A stretch of 64,000 bases of DNA from Bacillota bacterium (GCA_023409265.1 JAEYHZ010000014.1:372001-436000), one strand, 5' to 3'. Numbered from the stretch's first letter, positions 50,248 to 61,286 are shown. Notes: generated from the letters alone by a model not told the origin. Translations and numbers: made by a program.

Positions 50248-52116
50248 TTAACCTTCCAATTGAGGTACTTCAGATCCTCCCTCAAGCACGGAAACACCAT
50301 CGAATATAGCCTCAAACTCGGCACCTTCAACCTTTTCTTTTTCAAGAAGTATCTCTGCAAGCCTGTTCAGCTTATCAATATTGTCTCTCAGAAGTTGAAG
50401 GGTCTTTTCATATGCACTGTCGATAATATGCTTAACTTCATTATCAATGATAGCTGCAATCTCATCGCTATAATCTCTGGAATGAGCCAGATCTCTACCA
50501 ATGAACACTTCATCATTTTCATTTCCAAAAATCATATTACCGAGTTTATCACTCATACCGTATTTGGTTACCATGTTCTTGGCAATTTGATTAACTTTCT
50601 TCAAGTCGCTGGAAGCACCGGTACTGACTTCGTTGAGAATTATCTGTTCAGCAGCCCTACCTCCCAAAGCAATAATTATCTCTTCTATCAATTGAGATTT
50701 GGTATGGTAGCTCTTATCCTCCTGAGGTCTGCTGGCAGTATAACCGCCTGCCATACCTGCCGGAATAATAGATACTCTGTCAACTTTCTGGCTGGTAGAT
50801 ATAAGCTTGATAGCTATAGCGTGACCTGCCTCATGGAATGCTGTAACCTTCTTGTCTCTTTCACTCATTACGCGGCTCTTCTTCTCTGGCCCCATCATAA
50901 CTTTGAAAGCAGCTTCCTTTATCTCTTCATTACCCAGTTTTTTCTTATTTGCTCTGGCTGTCAGCAAAGCTGCTTCATTAAGAAGATTTTCCAAATCGGC
51001 ACCTGTAAAGCCCGGTGTAATTCTTGCCAGATCATCCAATTTAACATCTTCGGCCAGAGGCTTCCCTCTGGAATGAACCTTCAGTATCTGTTCTCTTCCC
51101 TTTATATCAGGAAGTCCGACCACAACTCTTCTGTCAAAACGGCCAGGTCTTAACAACGCAGGGTCAAGTATATCAGGTCTGTTGGTCGCTGCCAGAATAA
51201 TAACACCTTCATTAATACCGAAACCGTCCATCTCAACAAGCAGCTGATTAAGAGTCTGTTCTCTTTCATCATGTCCGCCGCCCAGACCGGCTCCTCTATG
51301 TCTACCAACCGCGTCTATTTCATCAATAAAGACAATACATGGTGCATTTTTCTTAGCCTGTTCAAAAAGGTCACGTACACGGGAAGCACCGACACCGACA
51401 AACATTTCAACGAAATCGGAACCGCTTATGCTGAAGAACGGAACTCCAGCTTCACCGGATACTGCCTTTGCCAGCAATGTTTTACCTGTACCCGGAGGTC
51501 CCACCAAAAGAACTCCCTTAGGTATTCTTGCACCTAATTCAACGAACTTTTTAGGAGCCTTTAAGAACTCAACTATCTCAGCCAGTTCCTCTTTTTCTTC
51601 ATCTGCTCCCGCTACATTGTCAAATGTAACCTTCTTTTTATCATCGACAGTCATCTTGGCACGGCTCTTACCGAAGGACATTACCCTGTTGCCTCCGCCG
51701 CCTCCCTGAGACTGCTGGATAAAGAAGAACCAAATCAATATAAGTATAATAACAAAACCTATTGTTGGCAGTATAGCCACCCACCATGGTGCCTGAGGCG
51801 GAGTTGTAACACTATATTTTTCAATGAGCTTTTCATCATACGCCCTGGTAAATCTCTCAGATGCTGATGTTACATCAGGAGGTACGGTTACAACATATTT
51901 TGTTGCCTTACTCTTTTCATCCAGAGGTTTCCTAAGCTCTACAGTAGCTGTGTCAGTCTGTAATCCGATACTCTTTACATTCCCTGCCTCCATCTGGGTC
52001 AGCAATGCCGAATAATCCATCTTTGGCGGATTATCAGATGCGGTGTAGAATGTAATTATTACTAAAATTATTATAAATATAATAATATAAAAACTGATAC
52101 CCTTAAAATATTTCAA
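50248..52116 (-). CDS. ftsH: ATP-dependent zinc metalloprotease FtsH
   Basis: A 622-residue membrane AAA protease. It has two N-terminal helices ([14 protein letters not shown], near 12-25, and [19 protein letters not shown], near 115-133) around an extracytoplasmic domain. Walker A is [11 protein letters not shown] near 206, Walker [12 protein letters not shown], the [15 protein letters not shown], and the zinc site [10 protein letters not shown]. It degrades unassembled membrane proteins and regulators. TTG start with a strong GGAGGGAG RBS. Confidence 0.97.
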   Translation of the reverse strand: MKYFKGISFYIIIFIIILVIITFYTASDNPPKMDYSALLTQMEAGNVKSIGLQTDTATVELRKPLDEKSKATKYVVTVPPDVTSASERFTRAYDEKLIEKYSVTTPPQAPWWVAILPTIGFVIILILIWFFFIQQSQGGGGGNRVMSFGKSRAKMTVDDKKKVTFDNVAGADEEKEELAEIVEFLKAPKKFVELGARIPKGVLLVGPPGTGKTLLAKAVSGEAGVPFFSISGSDFVEMFVGVGASRVRDLFEQAKKNAPCIVFIDEIDAVGRHRGAGLGGGHDEREQTLNQLLVEMDGFGINEGVIILAATNRPDILDPALLRPGRFDRRVVVGLPDIKGREQILKVHSRGKPLAEDVKLDDLARITPGFTGADLENLLNEAALLTARANKKKLGNEEIKEAAFKVMMGPEKKSRVMSERDKKVTAFHEAGHAIAIKLISTSQKVDRVSIIPAGMAGGYTASRPQEDKSYHTKSQLIEEIIIALGGRAAEQIILNEVSTGASSDLKKVNQIAKNMVTKYGMSDKLGNMIFGNENDEVFIGRDLAHSRDYSDEIAAIIDNEVKHIIDSAYEKTLQLLRDNIDKLNRLAEILLEKEKVEGAEFEAIFDGVSVLEGGSEVPQLEG

Positions 52117-52348
52117 ATATCTCCCTCCTTATGCTCACCAAGGTACCAAACTCTAGCCCATAGGTTGATAAAACCAACCCCACCTACGTTCTTCCATTTA
52201 TAATTTAATACCAATCTGCTACTTGCTTCAAACACCAAAATTAATTACAAATACCAGCTTTTTCTTCCTGCTTTTGTACAGTATATATTATATTAGCATA
52301 TACACATATAAAACACAACAAAGTCCATTGCCTGTCAATTTATTTTAA

Positions 52349-52885
52349 TTATTTGGCATAAATGTTCTTTTTCAGGATACATACCTCTGGAATATTTCTG
52401 TATTTCCCGGCATAATCGAGACCATAGCCGATAACAAACTCATCAGGAATTTCTATTCCCTTGTAATCCACCTGCACGTCAACCTTTCTCCTTGAAGGTT
52501 TATCCAATGCAGCGCAGATTTTAACACTTAAAGGTCCTCTGGTTTTAAGCAGTTCAACAAGATGATTCAAGGTAAGACCTGTATCTATGATATCCTCAAC
52601 TATCAATACATGTTTGCCGGATATATTTATATCGACGTCCTTGATGATTTTTACAACTCCTGATGATTTTGAAGAATCTCCGTAACTGGATACTGACATG
52701 AAGTCAAGATCAACCGGAATAGTTATTTTCCTTGCCAGATCGGCCAAAAATATAAATCCGCCCTTAAGAACTCCGATTATAACCAGTTCCTTGCCTTCAT
52801 AATCCTTTGAAATACGGCTGCCCAATTCTTCTACCTGTCTATCGAGCTCCTCTTTTGTGATTAAAACGCGCTCAATTACGTCCAT
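52349..52885 (-). CDS. hpt: Hypoxanthine phosphoribosyltransferase
   Basis: A 178-residue type I PRTase: VIGVLKGGFIFLADL, LDFMSVSSYGDSSKSSG (flexible loop), and the PRPP motif VLIVEDIIDTGLTLNHL. It salvages hypoxanthine and guanine. Order tilS-hpt-ftsH is conserved in Firmicutes. RBS GGGGGAT. The 230-bp gap before ftsH holds only a leader with a GTAGG/CCTAT hairpin-like stretch. Confidence 0.96.
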   Translation of the reverse strand: MDVIERVLITKEELDRQVEELGSRISKDYEGKELVIIGVLKGGFIFLADLARKITIPVDLDFMSVSSYGDSSKSSGVVKIIKDVDINISGKHVLIVEDIIDTGLTLNHLVELLKTRGPLSVKICAALDKPSRRKVDVQVDYKGIEIPDEFVIGYGLDYAGKYRNIPEVCILKKNIYAK

Positions 52886-53018
52886 TTGAAACTTATCCCC
52901 CTTGTTAAGTTTAGCATTTTTGATTAATGGTTTTCATCACCGCTTTTGCGATAATTTTATTAATCAATTTTGGCTATTATATATATTGTTTTTTCTGAAT
53001 TTCTACTATAAAAGTGGA

Positions 53019-54452
53019 TTAATTCAGTTGTATATAAGTAATCATCAATACAGATTTAGTATTATCAGTTACTTTATAATTATCACTTGTTTTATTTCCT
53101 ATAATCCAAATAATCTCCTTATTTATTGCAATTAATGGAAGTTCATCACGGACATTTTTAGGAATTTTACTGTCAATAAAGTACTCTTTAAGCTTTTTTG
53201 TGCCAATCGACTTAAGCGGTTTGAAAATATCACCATCAAGCCTGTTTCTTACCATCAATTGAAAATCATTCTTTATTTCACTTTTCTCCTTCAATTTTTC
53301 AAAATCGAAAAAAGCGCTTTCAGAGCTTTTCTGTTTTTTGATAAAATCCTTACACTCTTCAATAGTATTAAAATTTAGCACTTTAGTTCTTATTATACCA
53401 TTTTTTATGCCAATGCAAGTATCACCGGGAAGTTTCAGCTCATACTGATATTTTTCCGACTTCTCCAGACCCTGCTTTTGAATAATCAGCGAGTGATAGG
53501 ATCTCACTGCCATCAGCCCCAACGGCAGATCCAGACGTGCACCTGTACGGCCATTTGAAATTAATTGCATAAGCTTCTCAATGTGCACAAACTCCAACCC
53601 GGTTAAACTTTTAGAGGCATCGTTAAACGCCATTCTCATAACCCTGCTGCAAATGGCCTGATGCATTTGTCCAAGCTGCTCCAAGTTCAATTCTGTAAAA
53701 AAGTTCCCCTTTTTTATCAACGCTTGTTGATAGTATAATTCAGAATTATATCGTAAATAATCCTCGTCTGCTACTACAATTTTTGATAAACGTAATAAAT
53801 TCTCAGTAATGTCCGAGCCTGCAGCACGATTTATCTCGGGAATTACCTGTAATCTGATACGGTTTCTGAAATAATCCGTGTGAAGGTTTGAACTGTCAGT
53901 AATGGCTTCGAGGCCTGATTCGATTACATACCTTTCAATTTGTGGTCGGTCTGAATCCAGTAAAGGCCTGATTATGTTATCCCTTCTATATTCCATACCT
54001 TTAAGGCCTTCAGGGCCTGTTCCGCGAAAAATTCGCATGAGCAGCGTCTCAACCTGATCGTTTTTTGAATGAGCCACCGCAATTTTGTCAGCTCCGGTTT
54101 CTTTAGCAACTCTGCCAAACTCCACATAGCGTGCGTCGCGGCCTGCCTCCTCAAGAGAAATTTTCCCGGCTCTGGCTATTTCAGCTATATTTATTCTCTT
54201 TACTAGAGCCTCCAGGCCAATTGAAGAGCAAAAAGCTTCGACGAACTTTTCATCCCGTAAAGCTTCTTCGCCACGAAGCATATGATTTATGTGGACAGGA
54301 TAAAGTCTAAGCCGGAATTCCTCAGATATGGAATACAGAATATGGAGAAGGCATACAGAGTCATATCCGCCGGATACTCCCACAACAATACCATCTCCAT
54401 AATTTATAAGATCATACTTTTTAATTGTTTGTAAAACCTGTTGTTTCAGCAT
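53019..54452 (-). CDS. tilS: tRNA(Ile)-lysidine synthetase
   Basis: A 477-residue TilS. The PP-loop is VVGVSGGYDSVCLL (SGGxDS) near residue 20, followed by HINHMLRGEEALRDE and the KRINIAEIAR/GRDARY region. The C-terminal TilS domains include PLKSIGTKKLKEYFIDSKIP. It converts C34 of tRNA-Ile(CAU) to lysidine. ATG at 54452 (AAAGGA, nine bases) chosen over a TTG seven codons earlier. Confidence 0.94.
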   Translation of the reverse strand: MLKQQVLQTIKKYDLINYGDGIVVGVSGGYDSVCLLHILYSISEEFRLRLYPVHINHMLRGEEALRDEKFVEAFCSSIGLEALVKRINIAEIARAGKISLEEAGRDARYVEFGRVAKETGADKIAVAHSKNDQVETLLMRIFRGTGPEGLKGMEYRRDNIIRPLLDSDRPQIERYVIESGLEAITDSSNLHTDYFRNRIRLQVIPEINRAAGSDITENLLRLSKIVVADEDYLRYNSELYYQQALIKKGNFFTELNLEQLGQMHQAICSRVMRMAFNDASKSLTGLEFVHIEKLMQLISNGRTGARLDLPLGLMAVRSYHSLIIQKQGLEKSEKYQYELKLPGDTCIGIKNGIIRTKVLNFNTIEECKDFIKKQKSSESAFFDFEKLKEKSEIKNDFQLMVRNRLDGDIFKPLKSIGTKKLKEYFIDSKIPKNVRDELPLIAINKEIIWIIGNKTSDNYKVTDNTKSVLMITYIQLN

Positions 54453-54506
54453 TATTAATTTTCCTTTAGGCAAGGATGGTTTTAAAGTTCATACTGTAAA
54501 ATCGCT

Positions 54507-55847
54507 TTACTGCCTGAATTTCTCAAGATTTGCAAACTTTGTGTACTGGCCCAGCCATACCAGTTCAACCGTACCGGTAGAGCCGCTTCTGTGTTTGGCC
54601 AAAATTACTTCTGCTATGTTTTTCTTTTCGGTATCAGGATTGTAGTAATCATCTCTATATAAAAACATAACTATGTCGGCATCCTGCTCTATAGCTCCGG
54701 ATTCTCTCAGGTCACTGAGTATGGGCCTGTGGTCGGTTCTTGTTTCAGCGGCACGGCTCAGCTGTGAAAGACATATAACCGGAACATTTATCTCCTTTGC
54801 AAGTATCTTCAGAGAACGGGATATTTCTGATATTTCCTGCTGCCTGTTCTCACTCTTTGATTTGCTTCCCTGCATGAGCTGCAGATAGTCTATGACCACC
54901 AGGCCCAGGTTGTGCTCAAGCTTGAGTCTTCTGCATTTTGCTCTGATTTCGGTAATTGAAATACCCGGTGTATCATCTATATATATTGGAGCCTCAGAAA
55001 GGGGTCCCAATGCCCTTGCTACTTTCTGCCAGTCATTATCCTCAAGCTGTCCGGTCTTCATTCTGTTGCTGTCTACCATGGCTTCACTGCAGAGCATTCT
55101 GTTTACCAACTGCTCTTTGGACATTTCCAGACTGAAAAGAGCTACCGGTACACCACTGTGAATAGCGGCATTTTGTGCCAGATTCAGTGCAAAGGCAGTC
55201 TTTCCCATTGCAGGTCTGGCAGCTATCAGAACCAAATCAGAGTTATGTAATCCAGAGGTCTTATAATCAAGATCTACAAAGCCGGTAGGTATACCAGTTA
55301 TATGTCCCTTGTTGTTATATAGTTCCTCAAGCTTGTTAAAGGTGTCGACCAGAACATCTTTAATGGGAACAAAGCCCTGGGAGCTTCTCTTTTGAAGAAT
55401 ATCAAATATGTTTTGTTCAGCCTTGTCAAGTATGAACGACACTTCCTCAGAAGCATTGAAACCCAGGTCAACTATGTCGGAAGACGCTTTAATAAGTTTT
55501 CTTAATAATGCCTTCTCTTCTACAATTTTTGCATAGTGCTTTACATTTGCTGTGGTAGGAACTTCTGTGGCAATGTTGGTCAAATACTCCAAACCACCCA
55601 CCAGTTCAAGCTTTCCGTGCAGTTTCAATCGTTCTGATACAGTTATCAGATCTATTGGCTGAGCCTTGTCAAACAACTCTATAATTACATCGTATATTTC
55701 CTTATGGTCTGGCCTATAGAAATCCTCCGGCTTAAGAACTTCCATGACAACTGGAATTACTTCCTTATCAATCAGCATTGACCCAATAACTGATTGTTCA
55801 GCCTCTACGCTTTGAGGAGGAATTCTGCCAAGAGTCCCCAACTCCAT
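54507..55847 (-). CDS. dnaB: Replicative DNA helicase DnaB
   Basis: A 446-residue DnaB: N-terminal PPQSVEAEQSVIGSMLIDKE, Walker A IAARPAMGKTAFALN, Walker B VVIDYLQLMQG, and ISEISRSLKILAKEINVPVI and HRPILSDLRESGAIEQDADI. The main hexameric 5'-3' helicase at the fork. The neighbours rplI and gdpP form the typical clostridial block. Confidence 0.97.
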   Translation of the reverse strand: MELGTLGRIPPQSVEAEQSVIGSMLIDKEVIPVVMEVLKPEDFYRPDHKEIYDVIIELFDKAQPIDLITVSERLKLHGKLELVGGLEYLTNIATEVPTTANVKHYAKIVEEKALLRKLIKASSDIVDLGFNASEEVSFILDKAEQNIFDILQKRSSQGFVPIKDVLVDTFNKLEELYNNKGHITGIPTGFVDLDYKTSGLHNSDLVLIAARPAMGKTAFALNLAQNAAIHSGVPVALFSLEMSKEQLVNRMLCSEAMVDSNRMKTGQLEDNDWQKVARALGPLSEAPIYIDDTPGISITEIRAKCRRLKLEHNLGLVVIDYLQLMQGSKSKSENRQQEISEISRSLKILAKEINVPVICLSQLSRAAETRTDHRPILSDLRESGAIEQDADIVMFLYRDDYYNPDTEKKNIAEVILAKHRSGSTGTVELVWLGQYTKFANLEKFRQ

Positions 55848-55957
55848 ATCATTTCCCCATTCTATTGAAACATTTCAATGTTTCACGGTGTATGCGCTAA
55901 ATTCTTTCTTTGCATATGTGAAGATCACCATCAAAGTAGTATTTCTTCATTCACATT

Positions 55958-56404
55958 TTACAGGCTTTCGATCTTTACCGTAAACTTTGAACTTATCTCA
56001 GGATACAGCTTTACTTCCACCTCGAAGGTCCCTACAGCTTTTATGGCATCAGGCATAACAAGCTTCTTTTTGTCTATATCAAGTTTATGTTGAGTTTTTA
56101 AGGTCTCAGCAACATCCTTGCTTGTAATTGATCCGAAGAGCTTGCCGCTTTCTCCCGCTTTAACCTTCAAAGTCACAGTTATATTCTTTATTTTATTAGC
56201 CAGCTCTTTTGCCTGAGCTACTTCCTTTTCCTTTTTATGAGCTTCAGCTTCCTTTTTTGTCTTCATTATATTCATATTGGCTGCTGTAGCCTCAACTGCA
56301 AGCCCCTTTGGAAACAGGAAGTTTCTTGCATATCCATCGCTGGCTTCCACCATTTGTTCCTTTTTTCCCAATCCCTTAACATCTTCCTTTAGTATAACTT
56401 TCAT
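55958..56404 (-). CDS. rplI: 50S ribosomal protein L9
   Basis: A 148-residue L9: MKVILKEDVKGLGKKEQMVE, VSDGYARNFL-like EASDGYARNFLFPKGLAVEA, a central lysine-rich helix, and the C-terminal globular domain (LFGSITSKDVAETL). Normal length. GGGAGG RBS. Confidence 0.98.
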   Translation of the reverse strand: MKVILKEDVKGLGKKEQMVEASDGYARNFLFPKGLAVEATAANMNIMKTKKEAEAHKKEKEVAQAKELANKIKNITVTLKVKAGESGKLFGSITSKDVAETLKTQHKLDIDKKKLVMPDAIKAVGTFEVEVKLYPEISSKFTVKIESL

Positions 56405-56432
56405 AAAACGTTCCTCCCTTAGAACCTGACGG

Positions 56433-58436
56433 CTATTCTTTATTTAAGCTGTCAATGTATTCATAAATTGCGGTTTTCAGACTTTCCTTAGCCTCCTGTA
56501 TTGAAACATTTTCAATCTGAGCTCCTGCAACGGTTAAATGGCCTCCACCGCCAAGCTTCTCAAGTATCATCTGAACATTTATCTCACCAAGTGATCTGCC
56601 GCTGATTATTACCTCTCCCTCATGATAGCTGAGAACAAAGGCCGCAACCAGTCCCGAAAGGCTCAACAGCTGATCTGCAGCCTGTGCCGCAATCAACTGG
56701 GCATTTTTTATATTTGTGGGACAAGTAGATATTGCAATATTATCATACACTACTTCTGCATCTTTTACTATATTTGAAATTGTAATATATGTTTTTAAAT
56801 CATTTTGGAACAGCTGCTTTACAGAAACGGTATCAACACCTTGACGTCTAAGATAAGAAGCTGCCTCAAAGGTTCTGACGCCTGTTTTGAATATGAAGTT
56901 TTTAGTATCAACAACAATTCCGGCATACAGGGCTTCGGTTTCAATATTGGTAAGCCTGATCTTGTCTTCAAGATACTGGAGCAATTCTGTTACAAGCTCG
57001 CAGGTCGATGATGCATAGGTCTCCTGATAGGAAAGCACTGTATCCTGTATGAAATCAGCTCCACGCCTGTGATGATCTATTACAACTACCTGATCAGTCA
57101 TTCTCAGCAGTTCCGGGGTCTCAGTAAAGCTCGGTCTGTGAGTGTCTACCACTATCAACAGTGTTTTCTTTGTTATAATATCAAGAGCCTCATTTCTGCC
57201 TACAAAAACATTGCTGTATTCGGGCTCTTTTGCAAGTTTGTTCAATATTGAATCAATATTGGCGTTGGAATGATTAAGCACTATATTTACACGCTTGTCA
57301 CGGCTTTTTACTATTCTATATATACCTAATGCCGCTCCCAATGAATCTATATCGGCATTTTCATGCCCCATTATCAGGACTGAGGGTGCTTGATCAATCA
57401 AGTTTCTCAGCGCATAGGCAATAACTCTGGCCTTAACTCTGGTACGCTTCTCAAGTTCCCTGTTGCGTCCCCCGAAAAATCTGAAATTATCCCCATCCTT
57501 GATAACTACATGGTCTCCGCCCCGCCCCAGTGCTATATCAATACTGGCATAGGCATTCTGCAGATTTTCAAGGATTGTAGGTGCATTTATTCCCATTCCT
57601 ATACTCAGGGTTACAGGTATCTTATTTCCTACATTAATTTCCTTAACGGTTTCAAGAATTTCAAATTTCTTCTCTTCCAGTTCCTTCAGGTATTTAAAGG
57701 CATGAATACATAAATATTTATCTCTTTCAAATTTTTTCAGAATGCCGCCTGTATAGCCTATCCAACTGGTAATCCTCTTATCAATTTCAGCCATCATCTG
57801 AGGTCTCTTGGAGTCATCCAGGCTCTGCATCAGATCGTCATAATTATCTATAACAATTACTCCAACAGTGTTCTTATTGTCCTCAAACTTCTGCCTTTCA
57901 TTTATAAGCTCTGTGTTGTCGACAAAGTAGAGCATAAGAATAACGCTCTCCTTATCATTATTGTCATCAACCTTAACCAGATTACCCAATAGAGAATAGT
58001 AGCGATTGTTGATGGTGACATCTTTTGTAATGTTAATGCTGTCGCCTTCTGTCAGTTGAGGCCTTATATCGGTAATAAGGTTTGCTACAGTCTTTTGAAG
58101 GAAATTATCATCATCAAAAATTCCCTTGAAAGATGAATTATACCATACCGTAGTACCATCCAGCTCGGCAAGTACCAGCGGCAATGGAAAGTTAAGGAGG
58201 GTATCCTTTGTAGCACAATCAATGTTAAAGGTAAGAGTTTCTATGTATTTAGTTATTTCTCTATTTCTGATATGGTTTGACTTGTAGTTGTAAATAACAA
58301 GAAAAATGAACAACACATATCCCGGAATAGCTACCAATGGATTGAGTATGGTAATTATCACAATTAAAAATAAAATTACCCAAAGATAGAAGCCAGCCTT
58401 TGGAATAAAAATTCGTGATAGTTTTTTGTTATCCAT
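56433..58436 (-). CDS. gdpP: Cyclic-di-AMP phosphodiesterase GdpP
   Basis: A 667-residue GdpP/YybT. It has two membrane helices (FYLWVILFLIVIITIL and IPGYVLFIFLVIYNY), a PAS-like domain, a degenerate GGDEF domain (GVIVIDNYDDLMQSL; VTLSIGMGIN; ALGRGGDHVVI), then DHH (HENADIDSLGAALG; VIDHHRRGADF) and DHHA1 (EKLGGGGHLTVAGAQ). It hydrolyses c-di-AMP. Start at 58436 with GGAGG four bases upstream; the 27 codons before it belong to the overlapping MazG-like gene region. Confidence 0.95.
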   Translation of the reverse strand: MDNKKLSRIFIPKAGFYLWVILFLIVIITILNPLVAIPGYVLFIFLVIYNYKSNHIRNREITKYIETLTFNIDCATKDTLLNFPLPLVLAELDGTTVWYNSSFKGIFDDDNFLQKTVANLITDIRPQLTEGDSINITKDVTINNRYYSLLGNLVKVDDNNDKESVILMLYFVDNTELINERQKFEDNKNTVGVIVIDNYDDLMQSLDDSKRPQMMAEIDKRITSWIGYTGGILKKFERDKYLCIHAFKYLKELEEKKFEILETVKEINVGNKIPVTLSIGMGINAPTILENLQNAYASIDIALGRGGDHVVIKDGDNFRFFGGRNRELEKRTRVKARVIAYALRNLIDQAPSVLIMGHENADIDSLGAALGIYRIVKSRDKRVNIVLNHSNANIDSILNKLAKEPEYSNVFVGRNEALDIITKKTLLIVVDTHRPSFTETPELLRMTDQVVVIDHHRRGADFIQDTVLSYQETYASSTCELVTELLQYLEDKIRLTNIETEALYAGIVVDTKNFIFKTGVRTFEAASYLRRQGVDTVSVKQLFQNDLKTYITISNIVKDAEVVYDNIAISTCPTNIKNAQLIAAQAADQLLSLSGLVAAFVLSYHEGEVIISGRSLGEINVQMILEKLGGGGHLTVAGAQIENVSIQEAKESLKTAIYEYIDSLNKE

Positions 58437-58452
58437 CTTACCTCCATATTTT

Positions 58453-58797
58453 TCAGGCGCCCTGCTTTCTGCTTCTTGAGCTGTTAAGATGTTTAGACAA
58501 CTCAGACAGATCACCATAATACTTTTCTACATCATGGTTTTCAACAAGACCAAGCCTTATCTTATTTTCAATCTTTGTTTCAATTGCTCTATAATTAATT
58601 CCGAATCTTTTCCCTAAAAGATAACAAATTAAAATTATATTGGCCAAAGTGTCGGACAGAGATTCGGATACCTCTTCCCTGACTCCATTTACAAGCACCT
58701 TGAATAAATTGGCAACATCAGTCAGAAGCTCACTCTTCAGCCAGTCAATAATTTTAATATTTCTCGTAATATCAAGCTGATTATCAAATAAAGCCAT
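58453..58797 (-). CDS. MazG-like family protein
   Basis: About 114 residues, all helical: NIKIIDWLKSELLTDVANLF, EEVSESLSDTLANIILICYL, and FGINYRAIETKIENKIRLGL. The E-x-x-E/D pattern of MazG-type pyrophosphohydrolases is partly present (EEVSESLSD). Role unknown. It lies upstream of gdpP in many clostridia. ATG at 58797 has GGGGTG seven bases away. Confidence 0.8.
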   Translation of the reverse strand: MALFDNQLDITRNIKIIDWLKSELLTDVANLFKVLVNGVREEVSESLSDTLANIILICYLLGKRFGINYRAIETKIENKIRLGLVENHDVEKYYGDLSELSKHLNSSRSRKQGA

Positions 58798-59062
58798 ATC
58801 CAAACACCCCACAAGAAGAAAATTTACTCATTAATTTATTGAAATTTTTAGAATATTTATAAATTCCAATGCCTAAGGTAAAAAATGCCGATTTAGTATT
58901 TAGATTATACCACTTTTGAGGTTATTTGACTTCATTTCCCATCTCTTAACTACACCATCTATATAACGCATCTATTCAGACAAAATTTTCGTCTGCAGAA
59001 AACTTTTATTACCTCTGTGCGTTTCAATGAGGTAAAGGTCACCGTTGGTGAGCTTTGCCTCA

Positions 59063-59914
59063 TTATAGTTTACCCGTATAGGTTGGATATGAACCAATAA
59101 ACTTGTAAAATGAGGTTTTCCGTTTTACCATTGTCAACGCATCATAAACATCCGGATCCTCGATATGACCATCTATATCAACAAAAAATATATATTGTCC
59201 CAGCGCGTTTTTTGATGGACGGGACTCGATTCTTGTCATGTTAATATCCCATAAGCTAAAAATATCCAATATCCTGTAAAGGCTTCCGGGCTTATTATCA
59301 GTTGAAAATACAATGGAAGTCTTGTCAGAACCTGTCCTGGATTTTAATGTTCTGGATATTATCACGAATCTGGTGCGGTTGTTTTCCACGTCCTGGACAT
59401 TTTTCTGCAATATTTCAAGTCCGTAAAGTTTGGCAGCTATTTTTGAAGTTATAGCAGCAGAAGATCCATCTCCGTCCACCACTCTCTGGGCAGCCTTGGA
59501 AGTACTGTTTTCCTCCAGCTGAACAGCCTCGGGAAAATTTGTATTGAGATAATTTCTGCATTGTCCAAGGGGCTGCGGGTGAGACATTATTACCTTTATA
59601 TCCTTTTGAGATGTGCCCTGCTTTGCAACAAGATTGAGGTTGACAGGTATTATGAACTCATCAGAAATAAACATATCCTCTTCTTTTGCCAAAACATCCA
59701 GAGTAACATTTATAGCACCCTCCAGAGAATTTTCCATAGGAACTATGGCCTCGTCAACATCTTTGTTTTTCAAAGCGTATAGAACATCTCTGATTGATAA
59801 ATATTCCTTTAAAACATACGATTTATTATGCTCTTCCTTATATGCTTCAACTGCCTCGTGTGAGAAAGTACCCCCGGGTCCTAAAAAACCTATACTTTTA
59901 TCCATGTAAAACAA
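59063..59914 (-). CDS. pheA: Prephenate dehydratase
   Basis: A 283-residue PheA: SIGFLGPGGTFSHEAVEAY, PMENSLEGAINVTLDVL, ENNRTRFVIISRT (TRF motif), and an ACT domain with ESRPSKNALGQYIFFVDIDG (phenylalanine-binding ESRP). Converts prephenate to phenylpyruvate with feedback by Phe. TTG at 59914 has AAAGG seven bases upstream; the ATG three codons later is too far from it, so I keep TTG. Confidence 0.95.
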   Translation of the reverse strand: MFYMDKSIGFLGPGGTFSHEAVEAYKEEHNKSYVLKEYLSIRDVLYALKNKDVDEAIVPMENSLEGAINVTLDVLAKEEDMFISDEFIIPVNLNLVAKQGTSQKDIKVIMSHPQPLGQCRNYLNTNFPEAVQLEENSTSKAAQRVVDGDGSSAAITSKIAAKLYGLEILQKNVQDVENNRTRFVIISRTLKSRTGSDKTSIVFSTDNKPGSLYRILDIFSLWDINMTRIESRPSKNALGQYIFFVDIDGHIEDPDVYDALTMVKRKTSFYKFIGSYPTYTGKL

Positions 59915-59929
59915 TATCCATCCTTTACT

Positions 59930-60600
59930 TCAACCAACCATTAATACCTATGTTATTACATCTCGTCTTTTCTTTTTTAAGACAAGAACATGGCGGCAGA
60001 CCATTAACTCAGAACTCTCTGTCTTTTAATCAATTAAATCTAATATAATATACAAAATTCATACTTTCATTGACAATAAAAAATCCAATCCTACATTAGG
60101 AATAATTAAACAATAAAAACATTCTTCAATCAAGTACGCCTCGGCGTATTTGTGCGCCGACTTAGTATCGAGCAAAGTGAGATAATCTACCATTACGGAA
60201 TGGTGCGCCTCCGCCGGAGGCTATATCATTAGAACAGAGATACTCGCCACTTATGCAAATTGTTCACTTACCGCCTTCAGAGGCAGAAGTCATTTCCCCT
60301 GATGATATAATATCACCCTTTGTCTATTTTTCCAACTGTATTAGGTTAAGAAAAATTGACTATATTTTATTTTTTTGTTTCTTACTTCTATATTTCAGGC
60401 AAATTTCTTGTCGCGGGGGATAAAAAATTTATCAAACTTGTGCTCAAGTAAATTATATTCATCCCTGAACGTTGATTTATTTGTGTTTATATGTCAAAAT
60501 AATAAAGAACAGATGTTTGTTTGGTAATCCAATTTTTATGATACAGTGCCGCAACCGGGCAGGAAAGCGTATATTTTGCAATACCCGGCGGTTTAGGAGG
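59930..60600. other. Intergenic region with a cluster of small GC-rich hairpins
   Basis: 670 bp without a supported gene. At 60134-60222 three neighbouring hairpins (TACGCC / GGCGTA; CCATT / AATGG; GCCTCC / GGAGGC) stand out by GC content. They resemble extragenic palindromes. The rest is AT-rich. Confidence 0.4.
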
Positions 60601-60606
60601 AAAGTT

Positions 60607-61281
60607 ATGAGTTTCAATGGATTTACAGGAGATGCACTCAGATTTCTCTTTGAAAATAGAATGAATAACAGCAAGGAATGGTATGACAGTCACAAGGCAG
60701 ATTATAAAAAGTATGTTTATAACCCTTTTGTAGATTTAATTAACGAGCTTGGCCCTACAATGCTGGGTATTGACAGTCAGCTTATAACAGTACCGTCAAA
60801 GCTCATATCAAGAGTCCGCCGCGATACCCGTTTTACCAAGGACAAGACCTTGTACAGAGATAATGTCTGGCTTGTGTTCCTGAGAGATAAAACACAAATG
60901 TCTACTGCCCCCTGCTTCTGGTTTGGCATAAATCAAAAGGGCTCCAGCTACGGAATAGGATATTATGGGGCTGAGCCTGCCTCCATGACACATATGCGTG
61001 ATATGATAATTAACGGGCATCCTGCTTTTGTTCTGGCTCAAAAATACTATGAAGGGCAGAGAACCTTTTCCATTGGCGGAGAAATGTACAAGCGCAGCAA
61101 ATTCCCCGACCAGCCGGAAAATTTGAGAACATGGCTGGACAGAAAAAATATCTATTTTGAAAGTGAACAGAATAACTTTGATCTGGCTTTTTCAAAAGAT
61201 CTTCCCGAAGTACTGAAAAAAGGCTTTAAGGAACTAAAGCCCATATATGATTTTCTTTGTATGGTTGAAGCACGCATATAG
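60607..61281 (+). CDS. DUF2461 family protein
   Basis: A 224-residue protein of the DUF2461/TIGR02453 family: MSFNGFTGDALRFLFENR, MNNSKEWYDSHKADYKKYV, SRVRRDTRFTKDKTLYRDNV, and FWFGINQKGSSYGIGYYG. Function unknown; alpha/beta cytoplasmic. Start at 60607 has an ideal AGGAGG six bases upstream; the frame is open further but lacks an RBS. It is the only gene I support on the plus strand, opposite to everything around it. Confidence 0.9.
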   Translation: MSFNGFTGDALRFLFENRMNNSKEWYDSHKADYKKYVYNPFVDLINELGPTMLGIDSQLITVPSKLISRVRRDTRFTKDKTLYRDNVWLVFLRDKTQMSTAPCFWFGINQKGSSYGIGYYGAEPASMTHMRDMIINGHPAFVLAQKYYEGQRTFSIGGEMYKRSKFPDQPENLRTWLDRKNIYFESEQNNFDLAFSKDLPEVLKKGFKELKPIYDFLCMVEARI

Positions 61282-61286
61282 CCCTT

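Noticed and set aside
50260..51153. A 297-codon open frame antisense to ftsH
   Set aside because: It lies over the most conserved part of FtsH, is Cys/Ser-rich without domain features, and lacks a plausible start signal.
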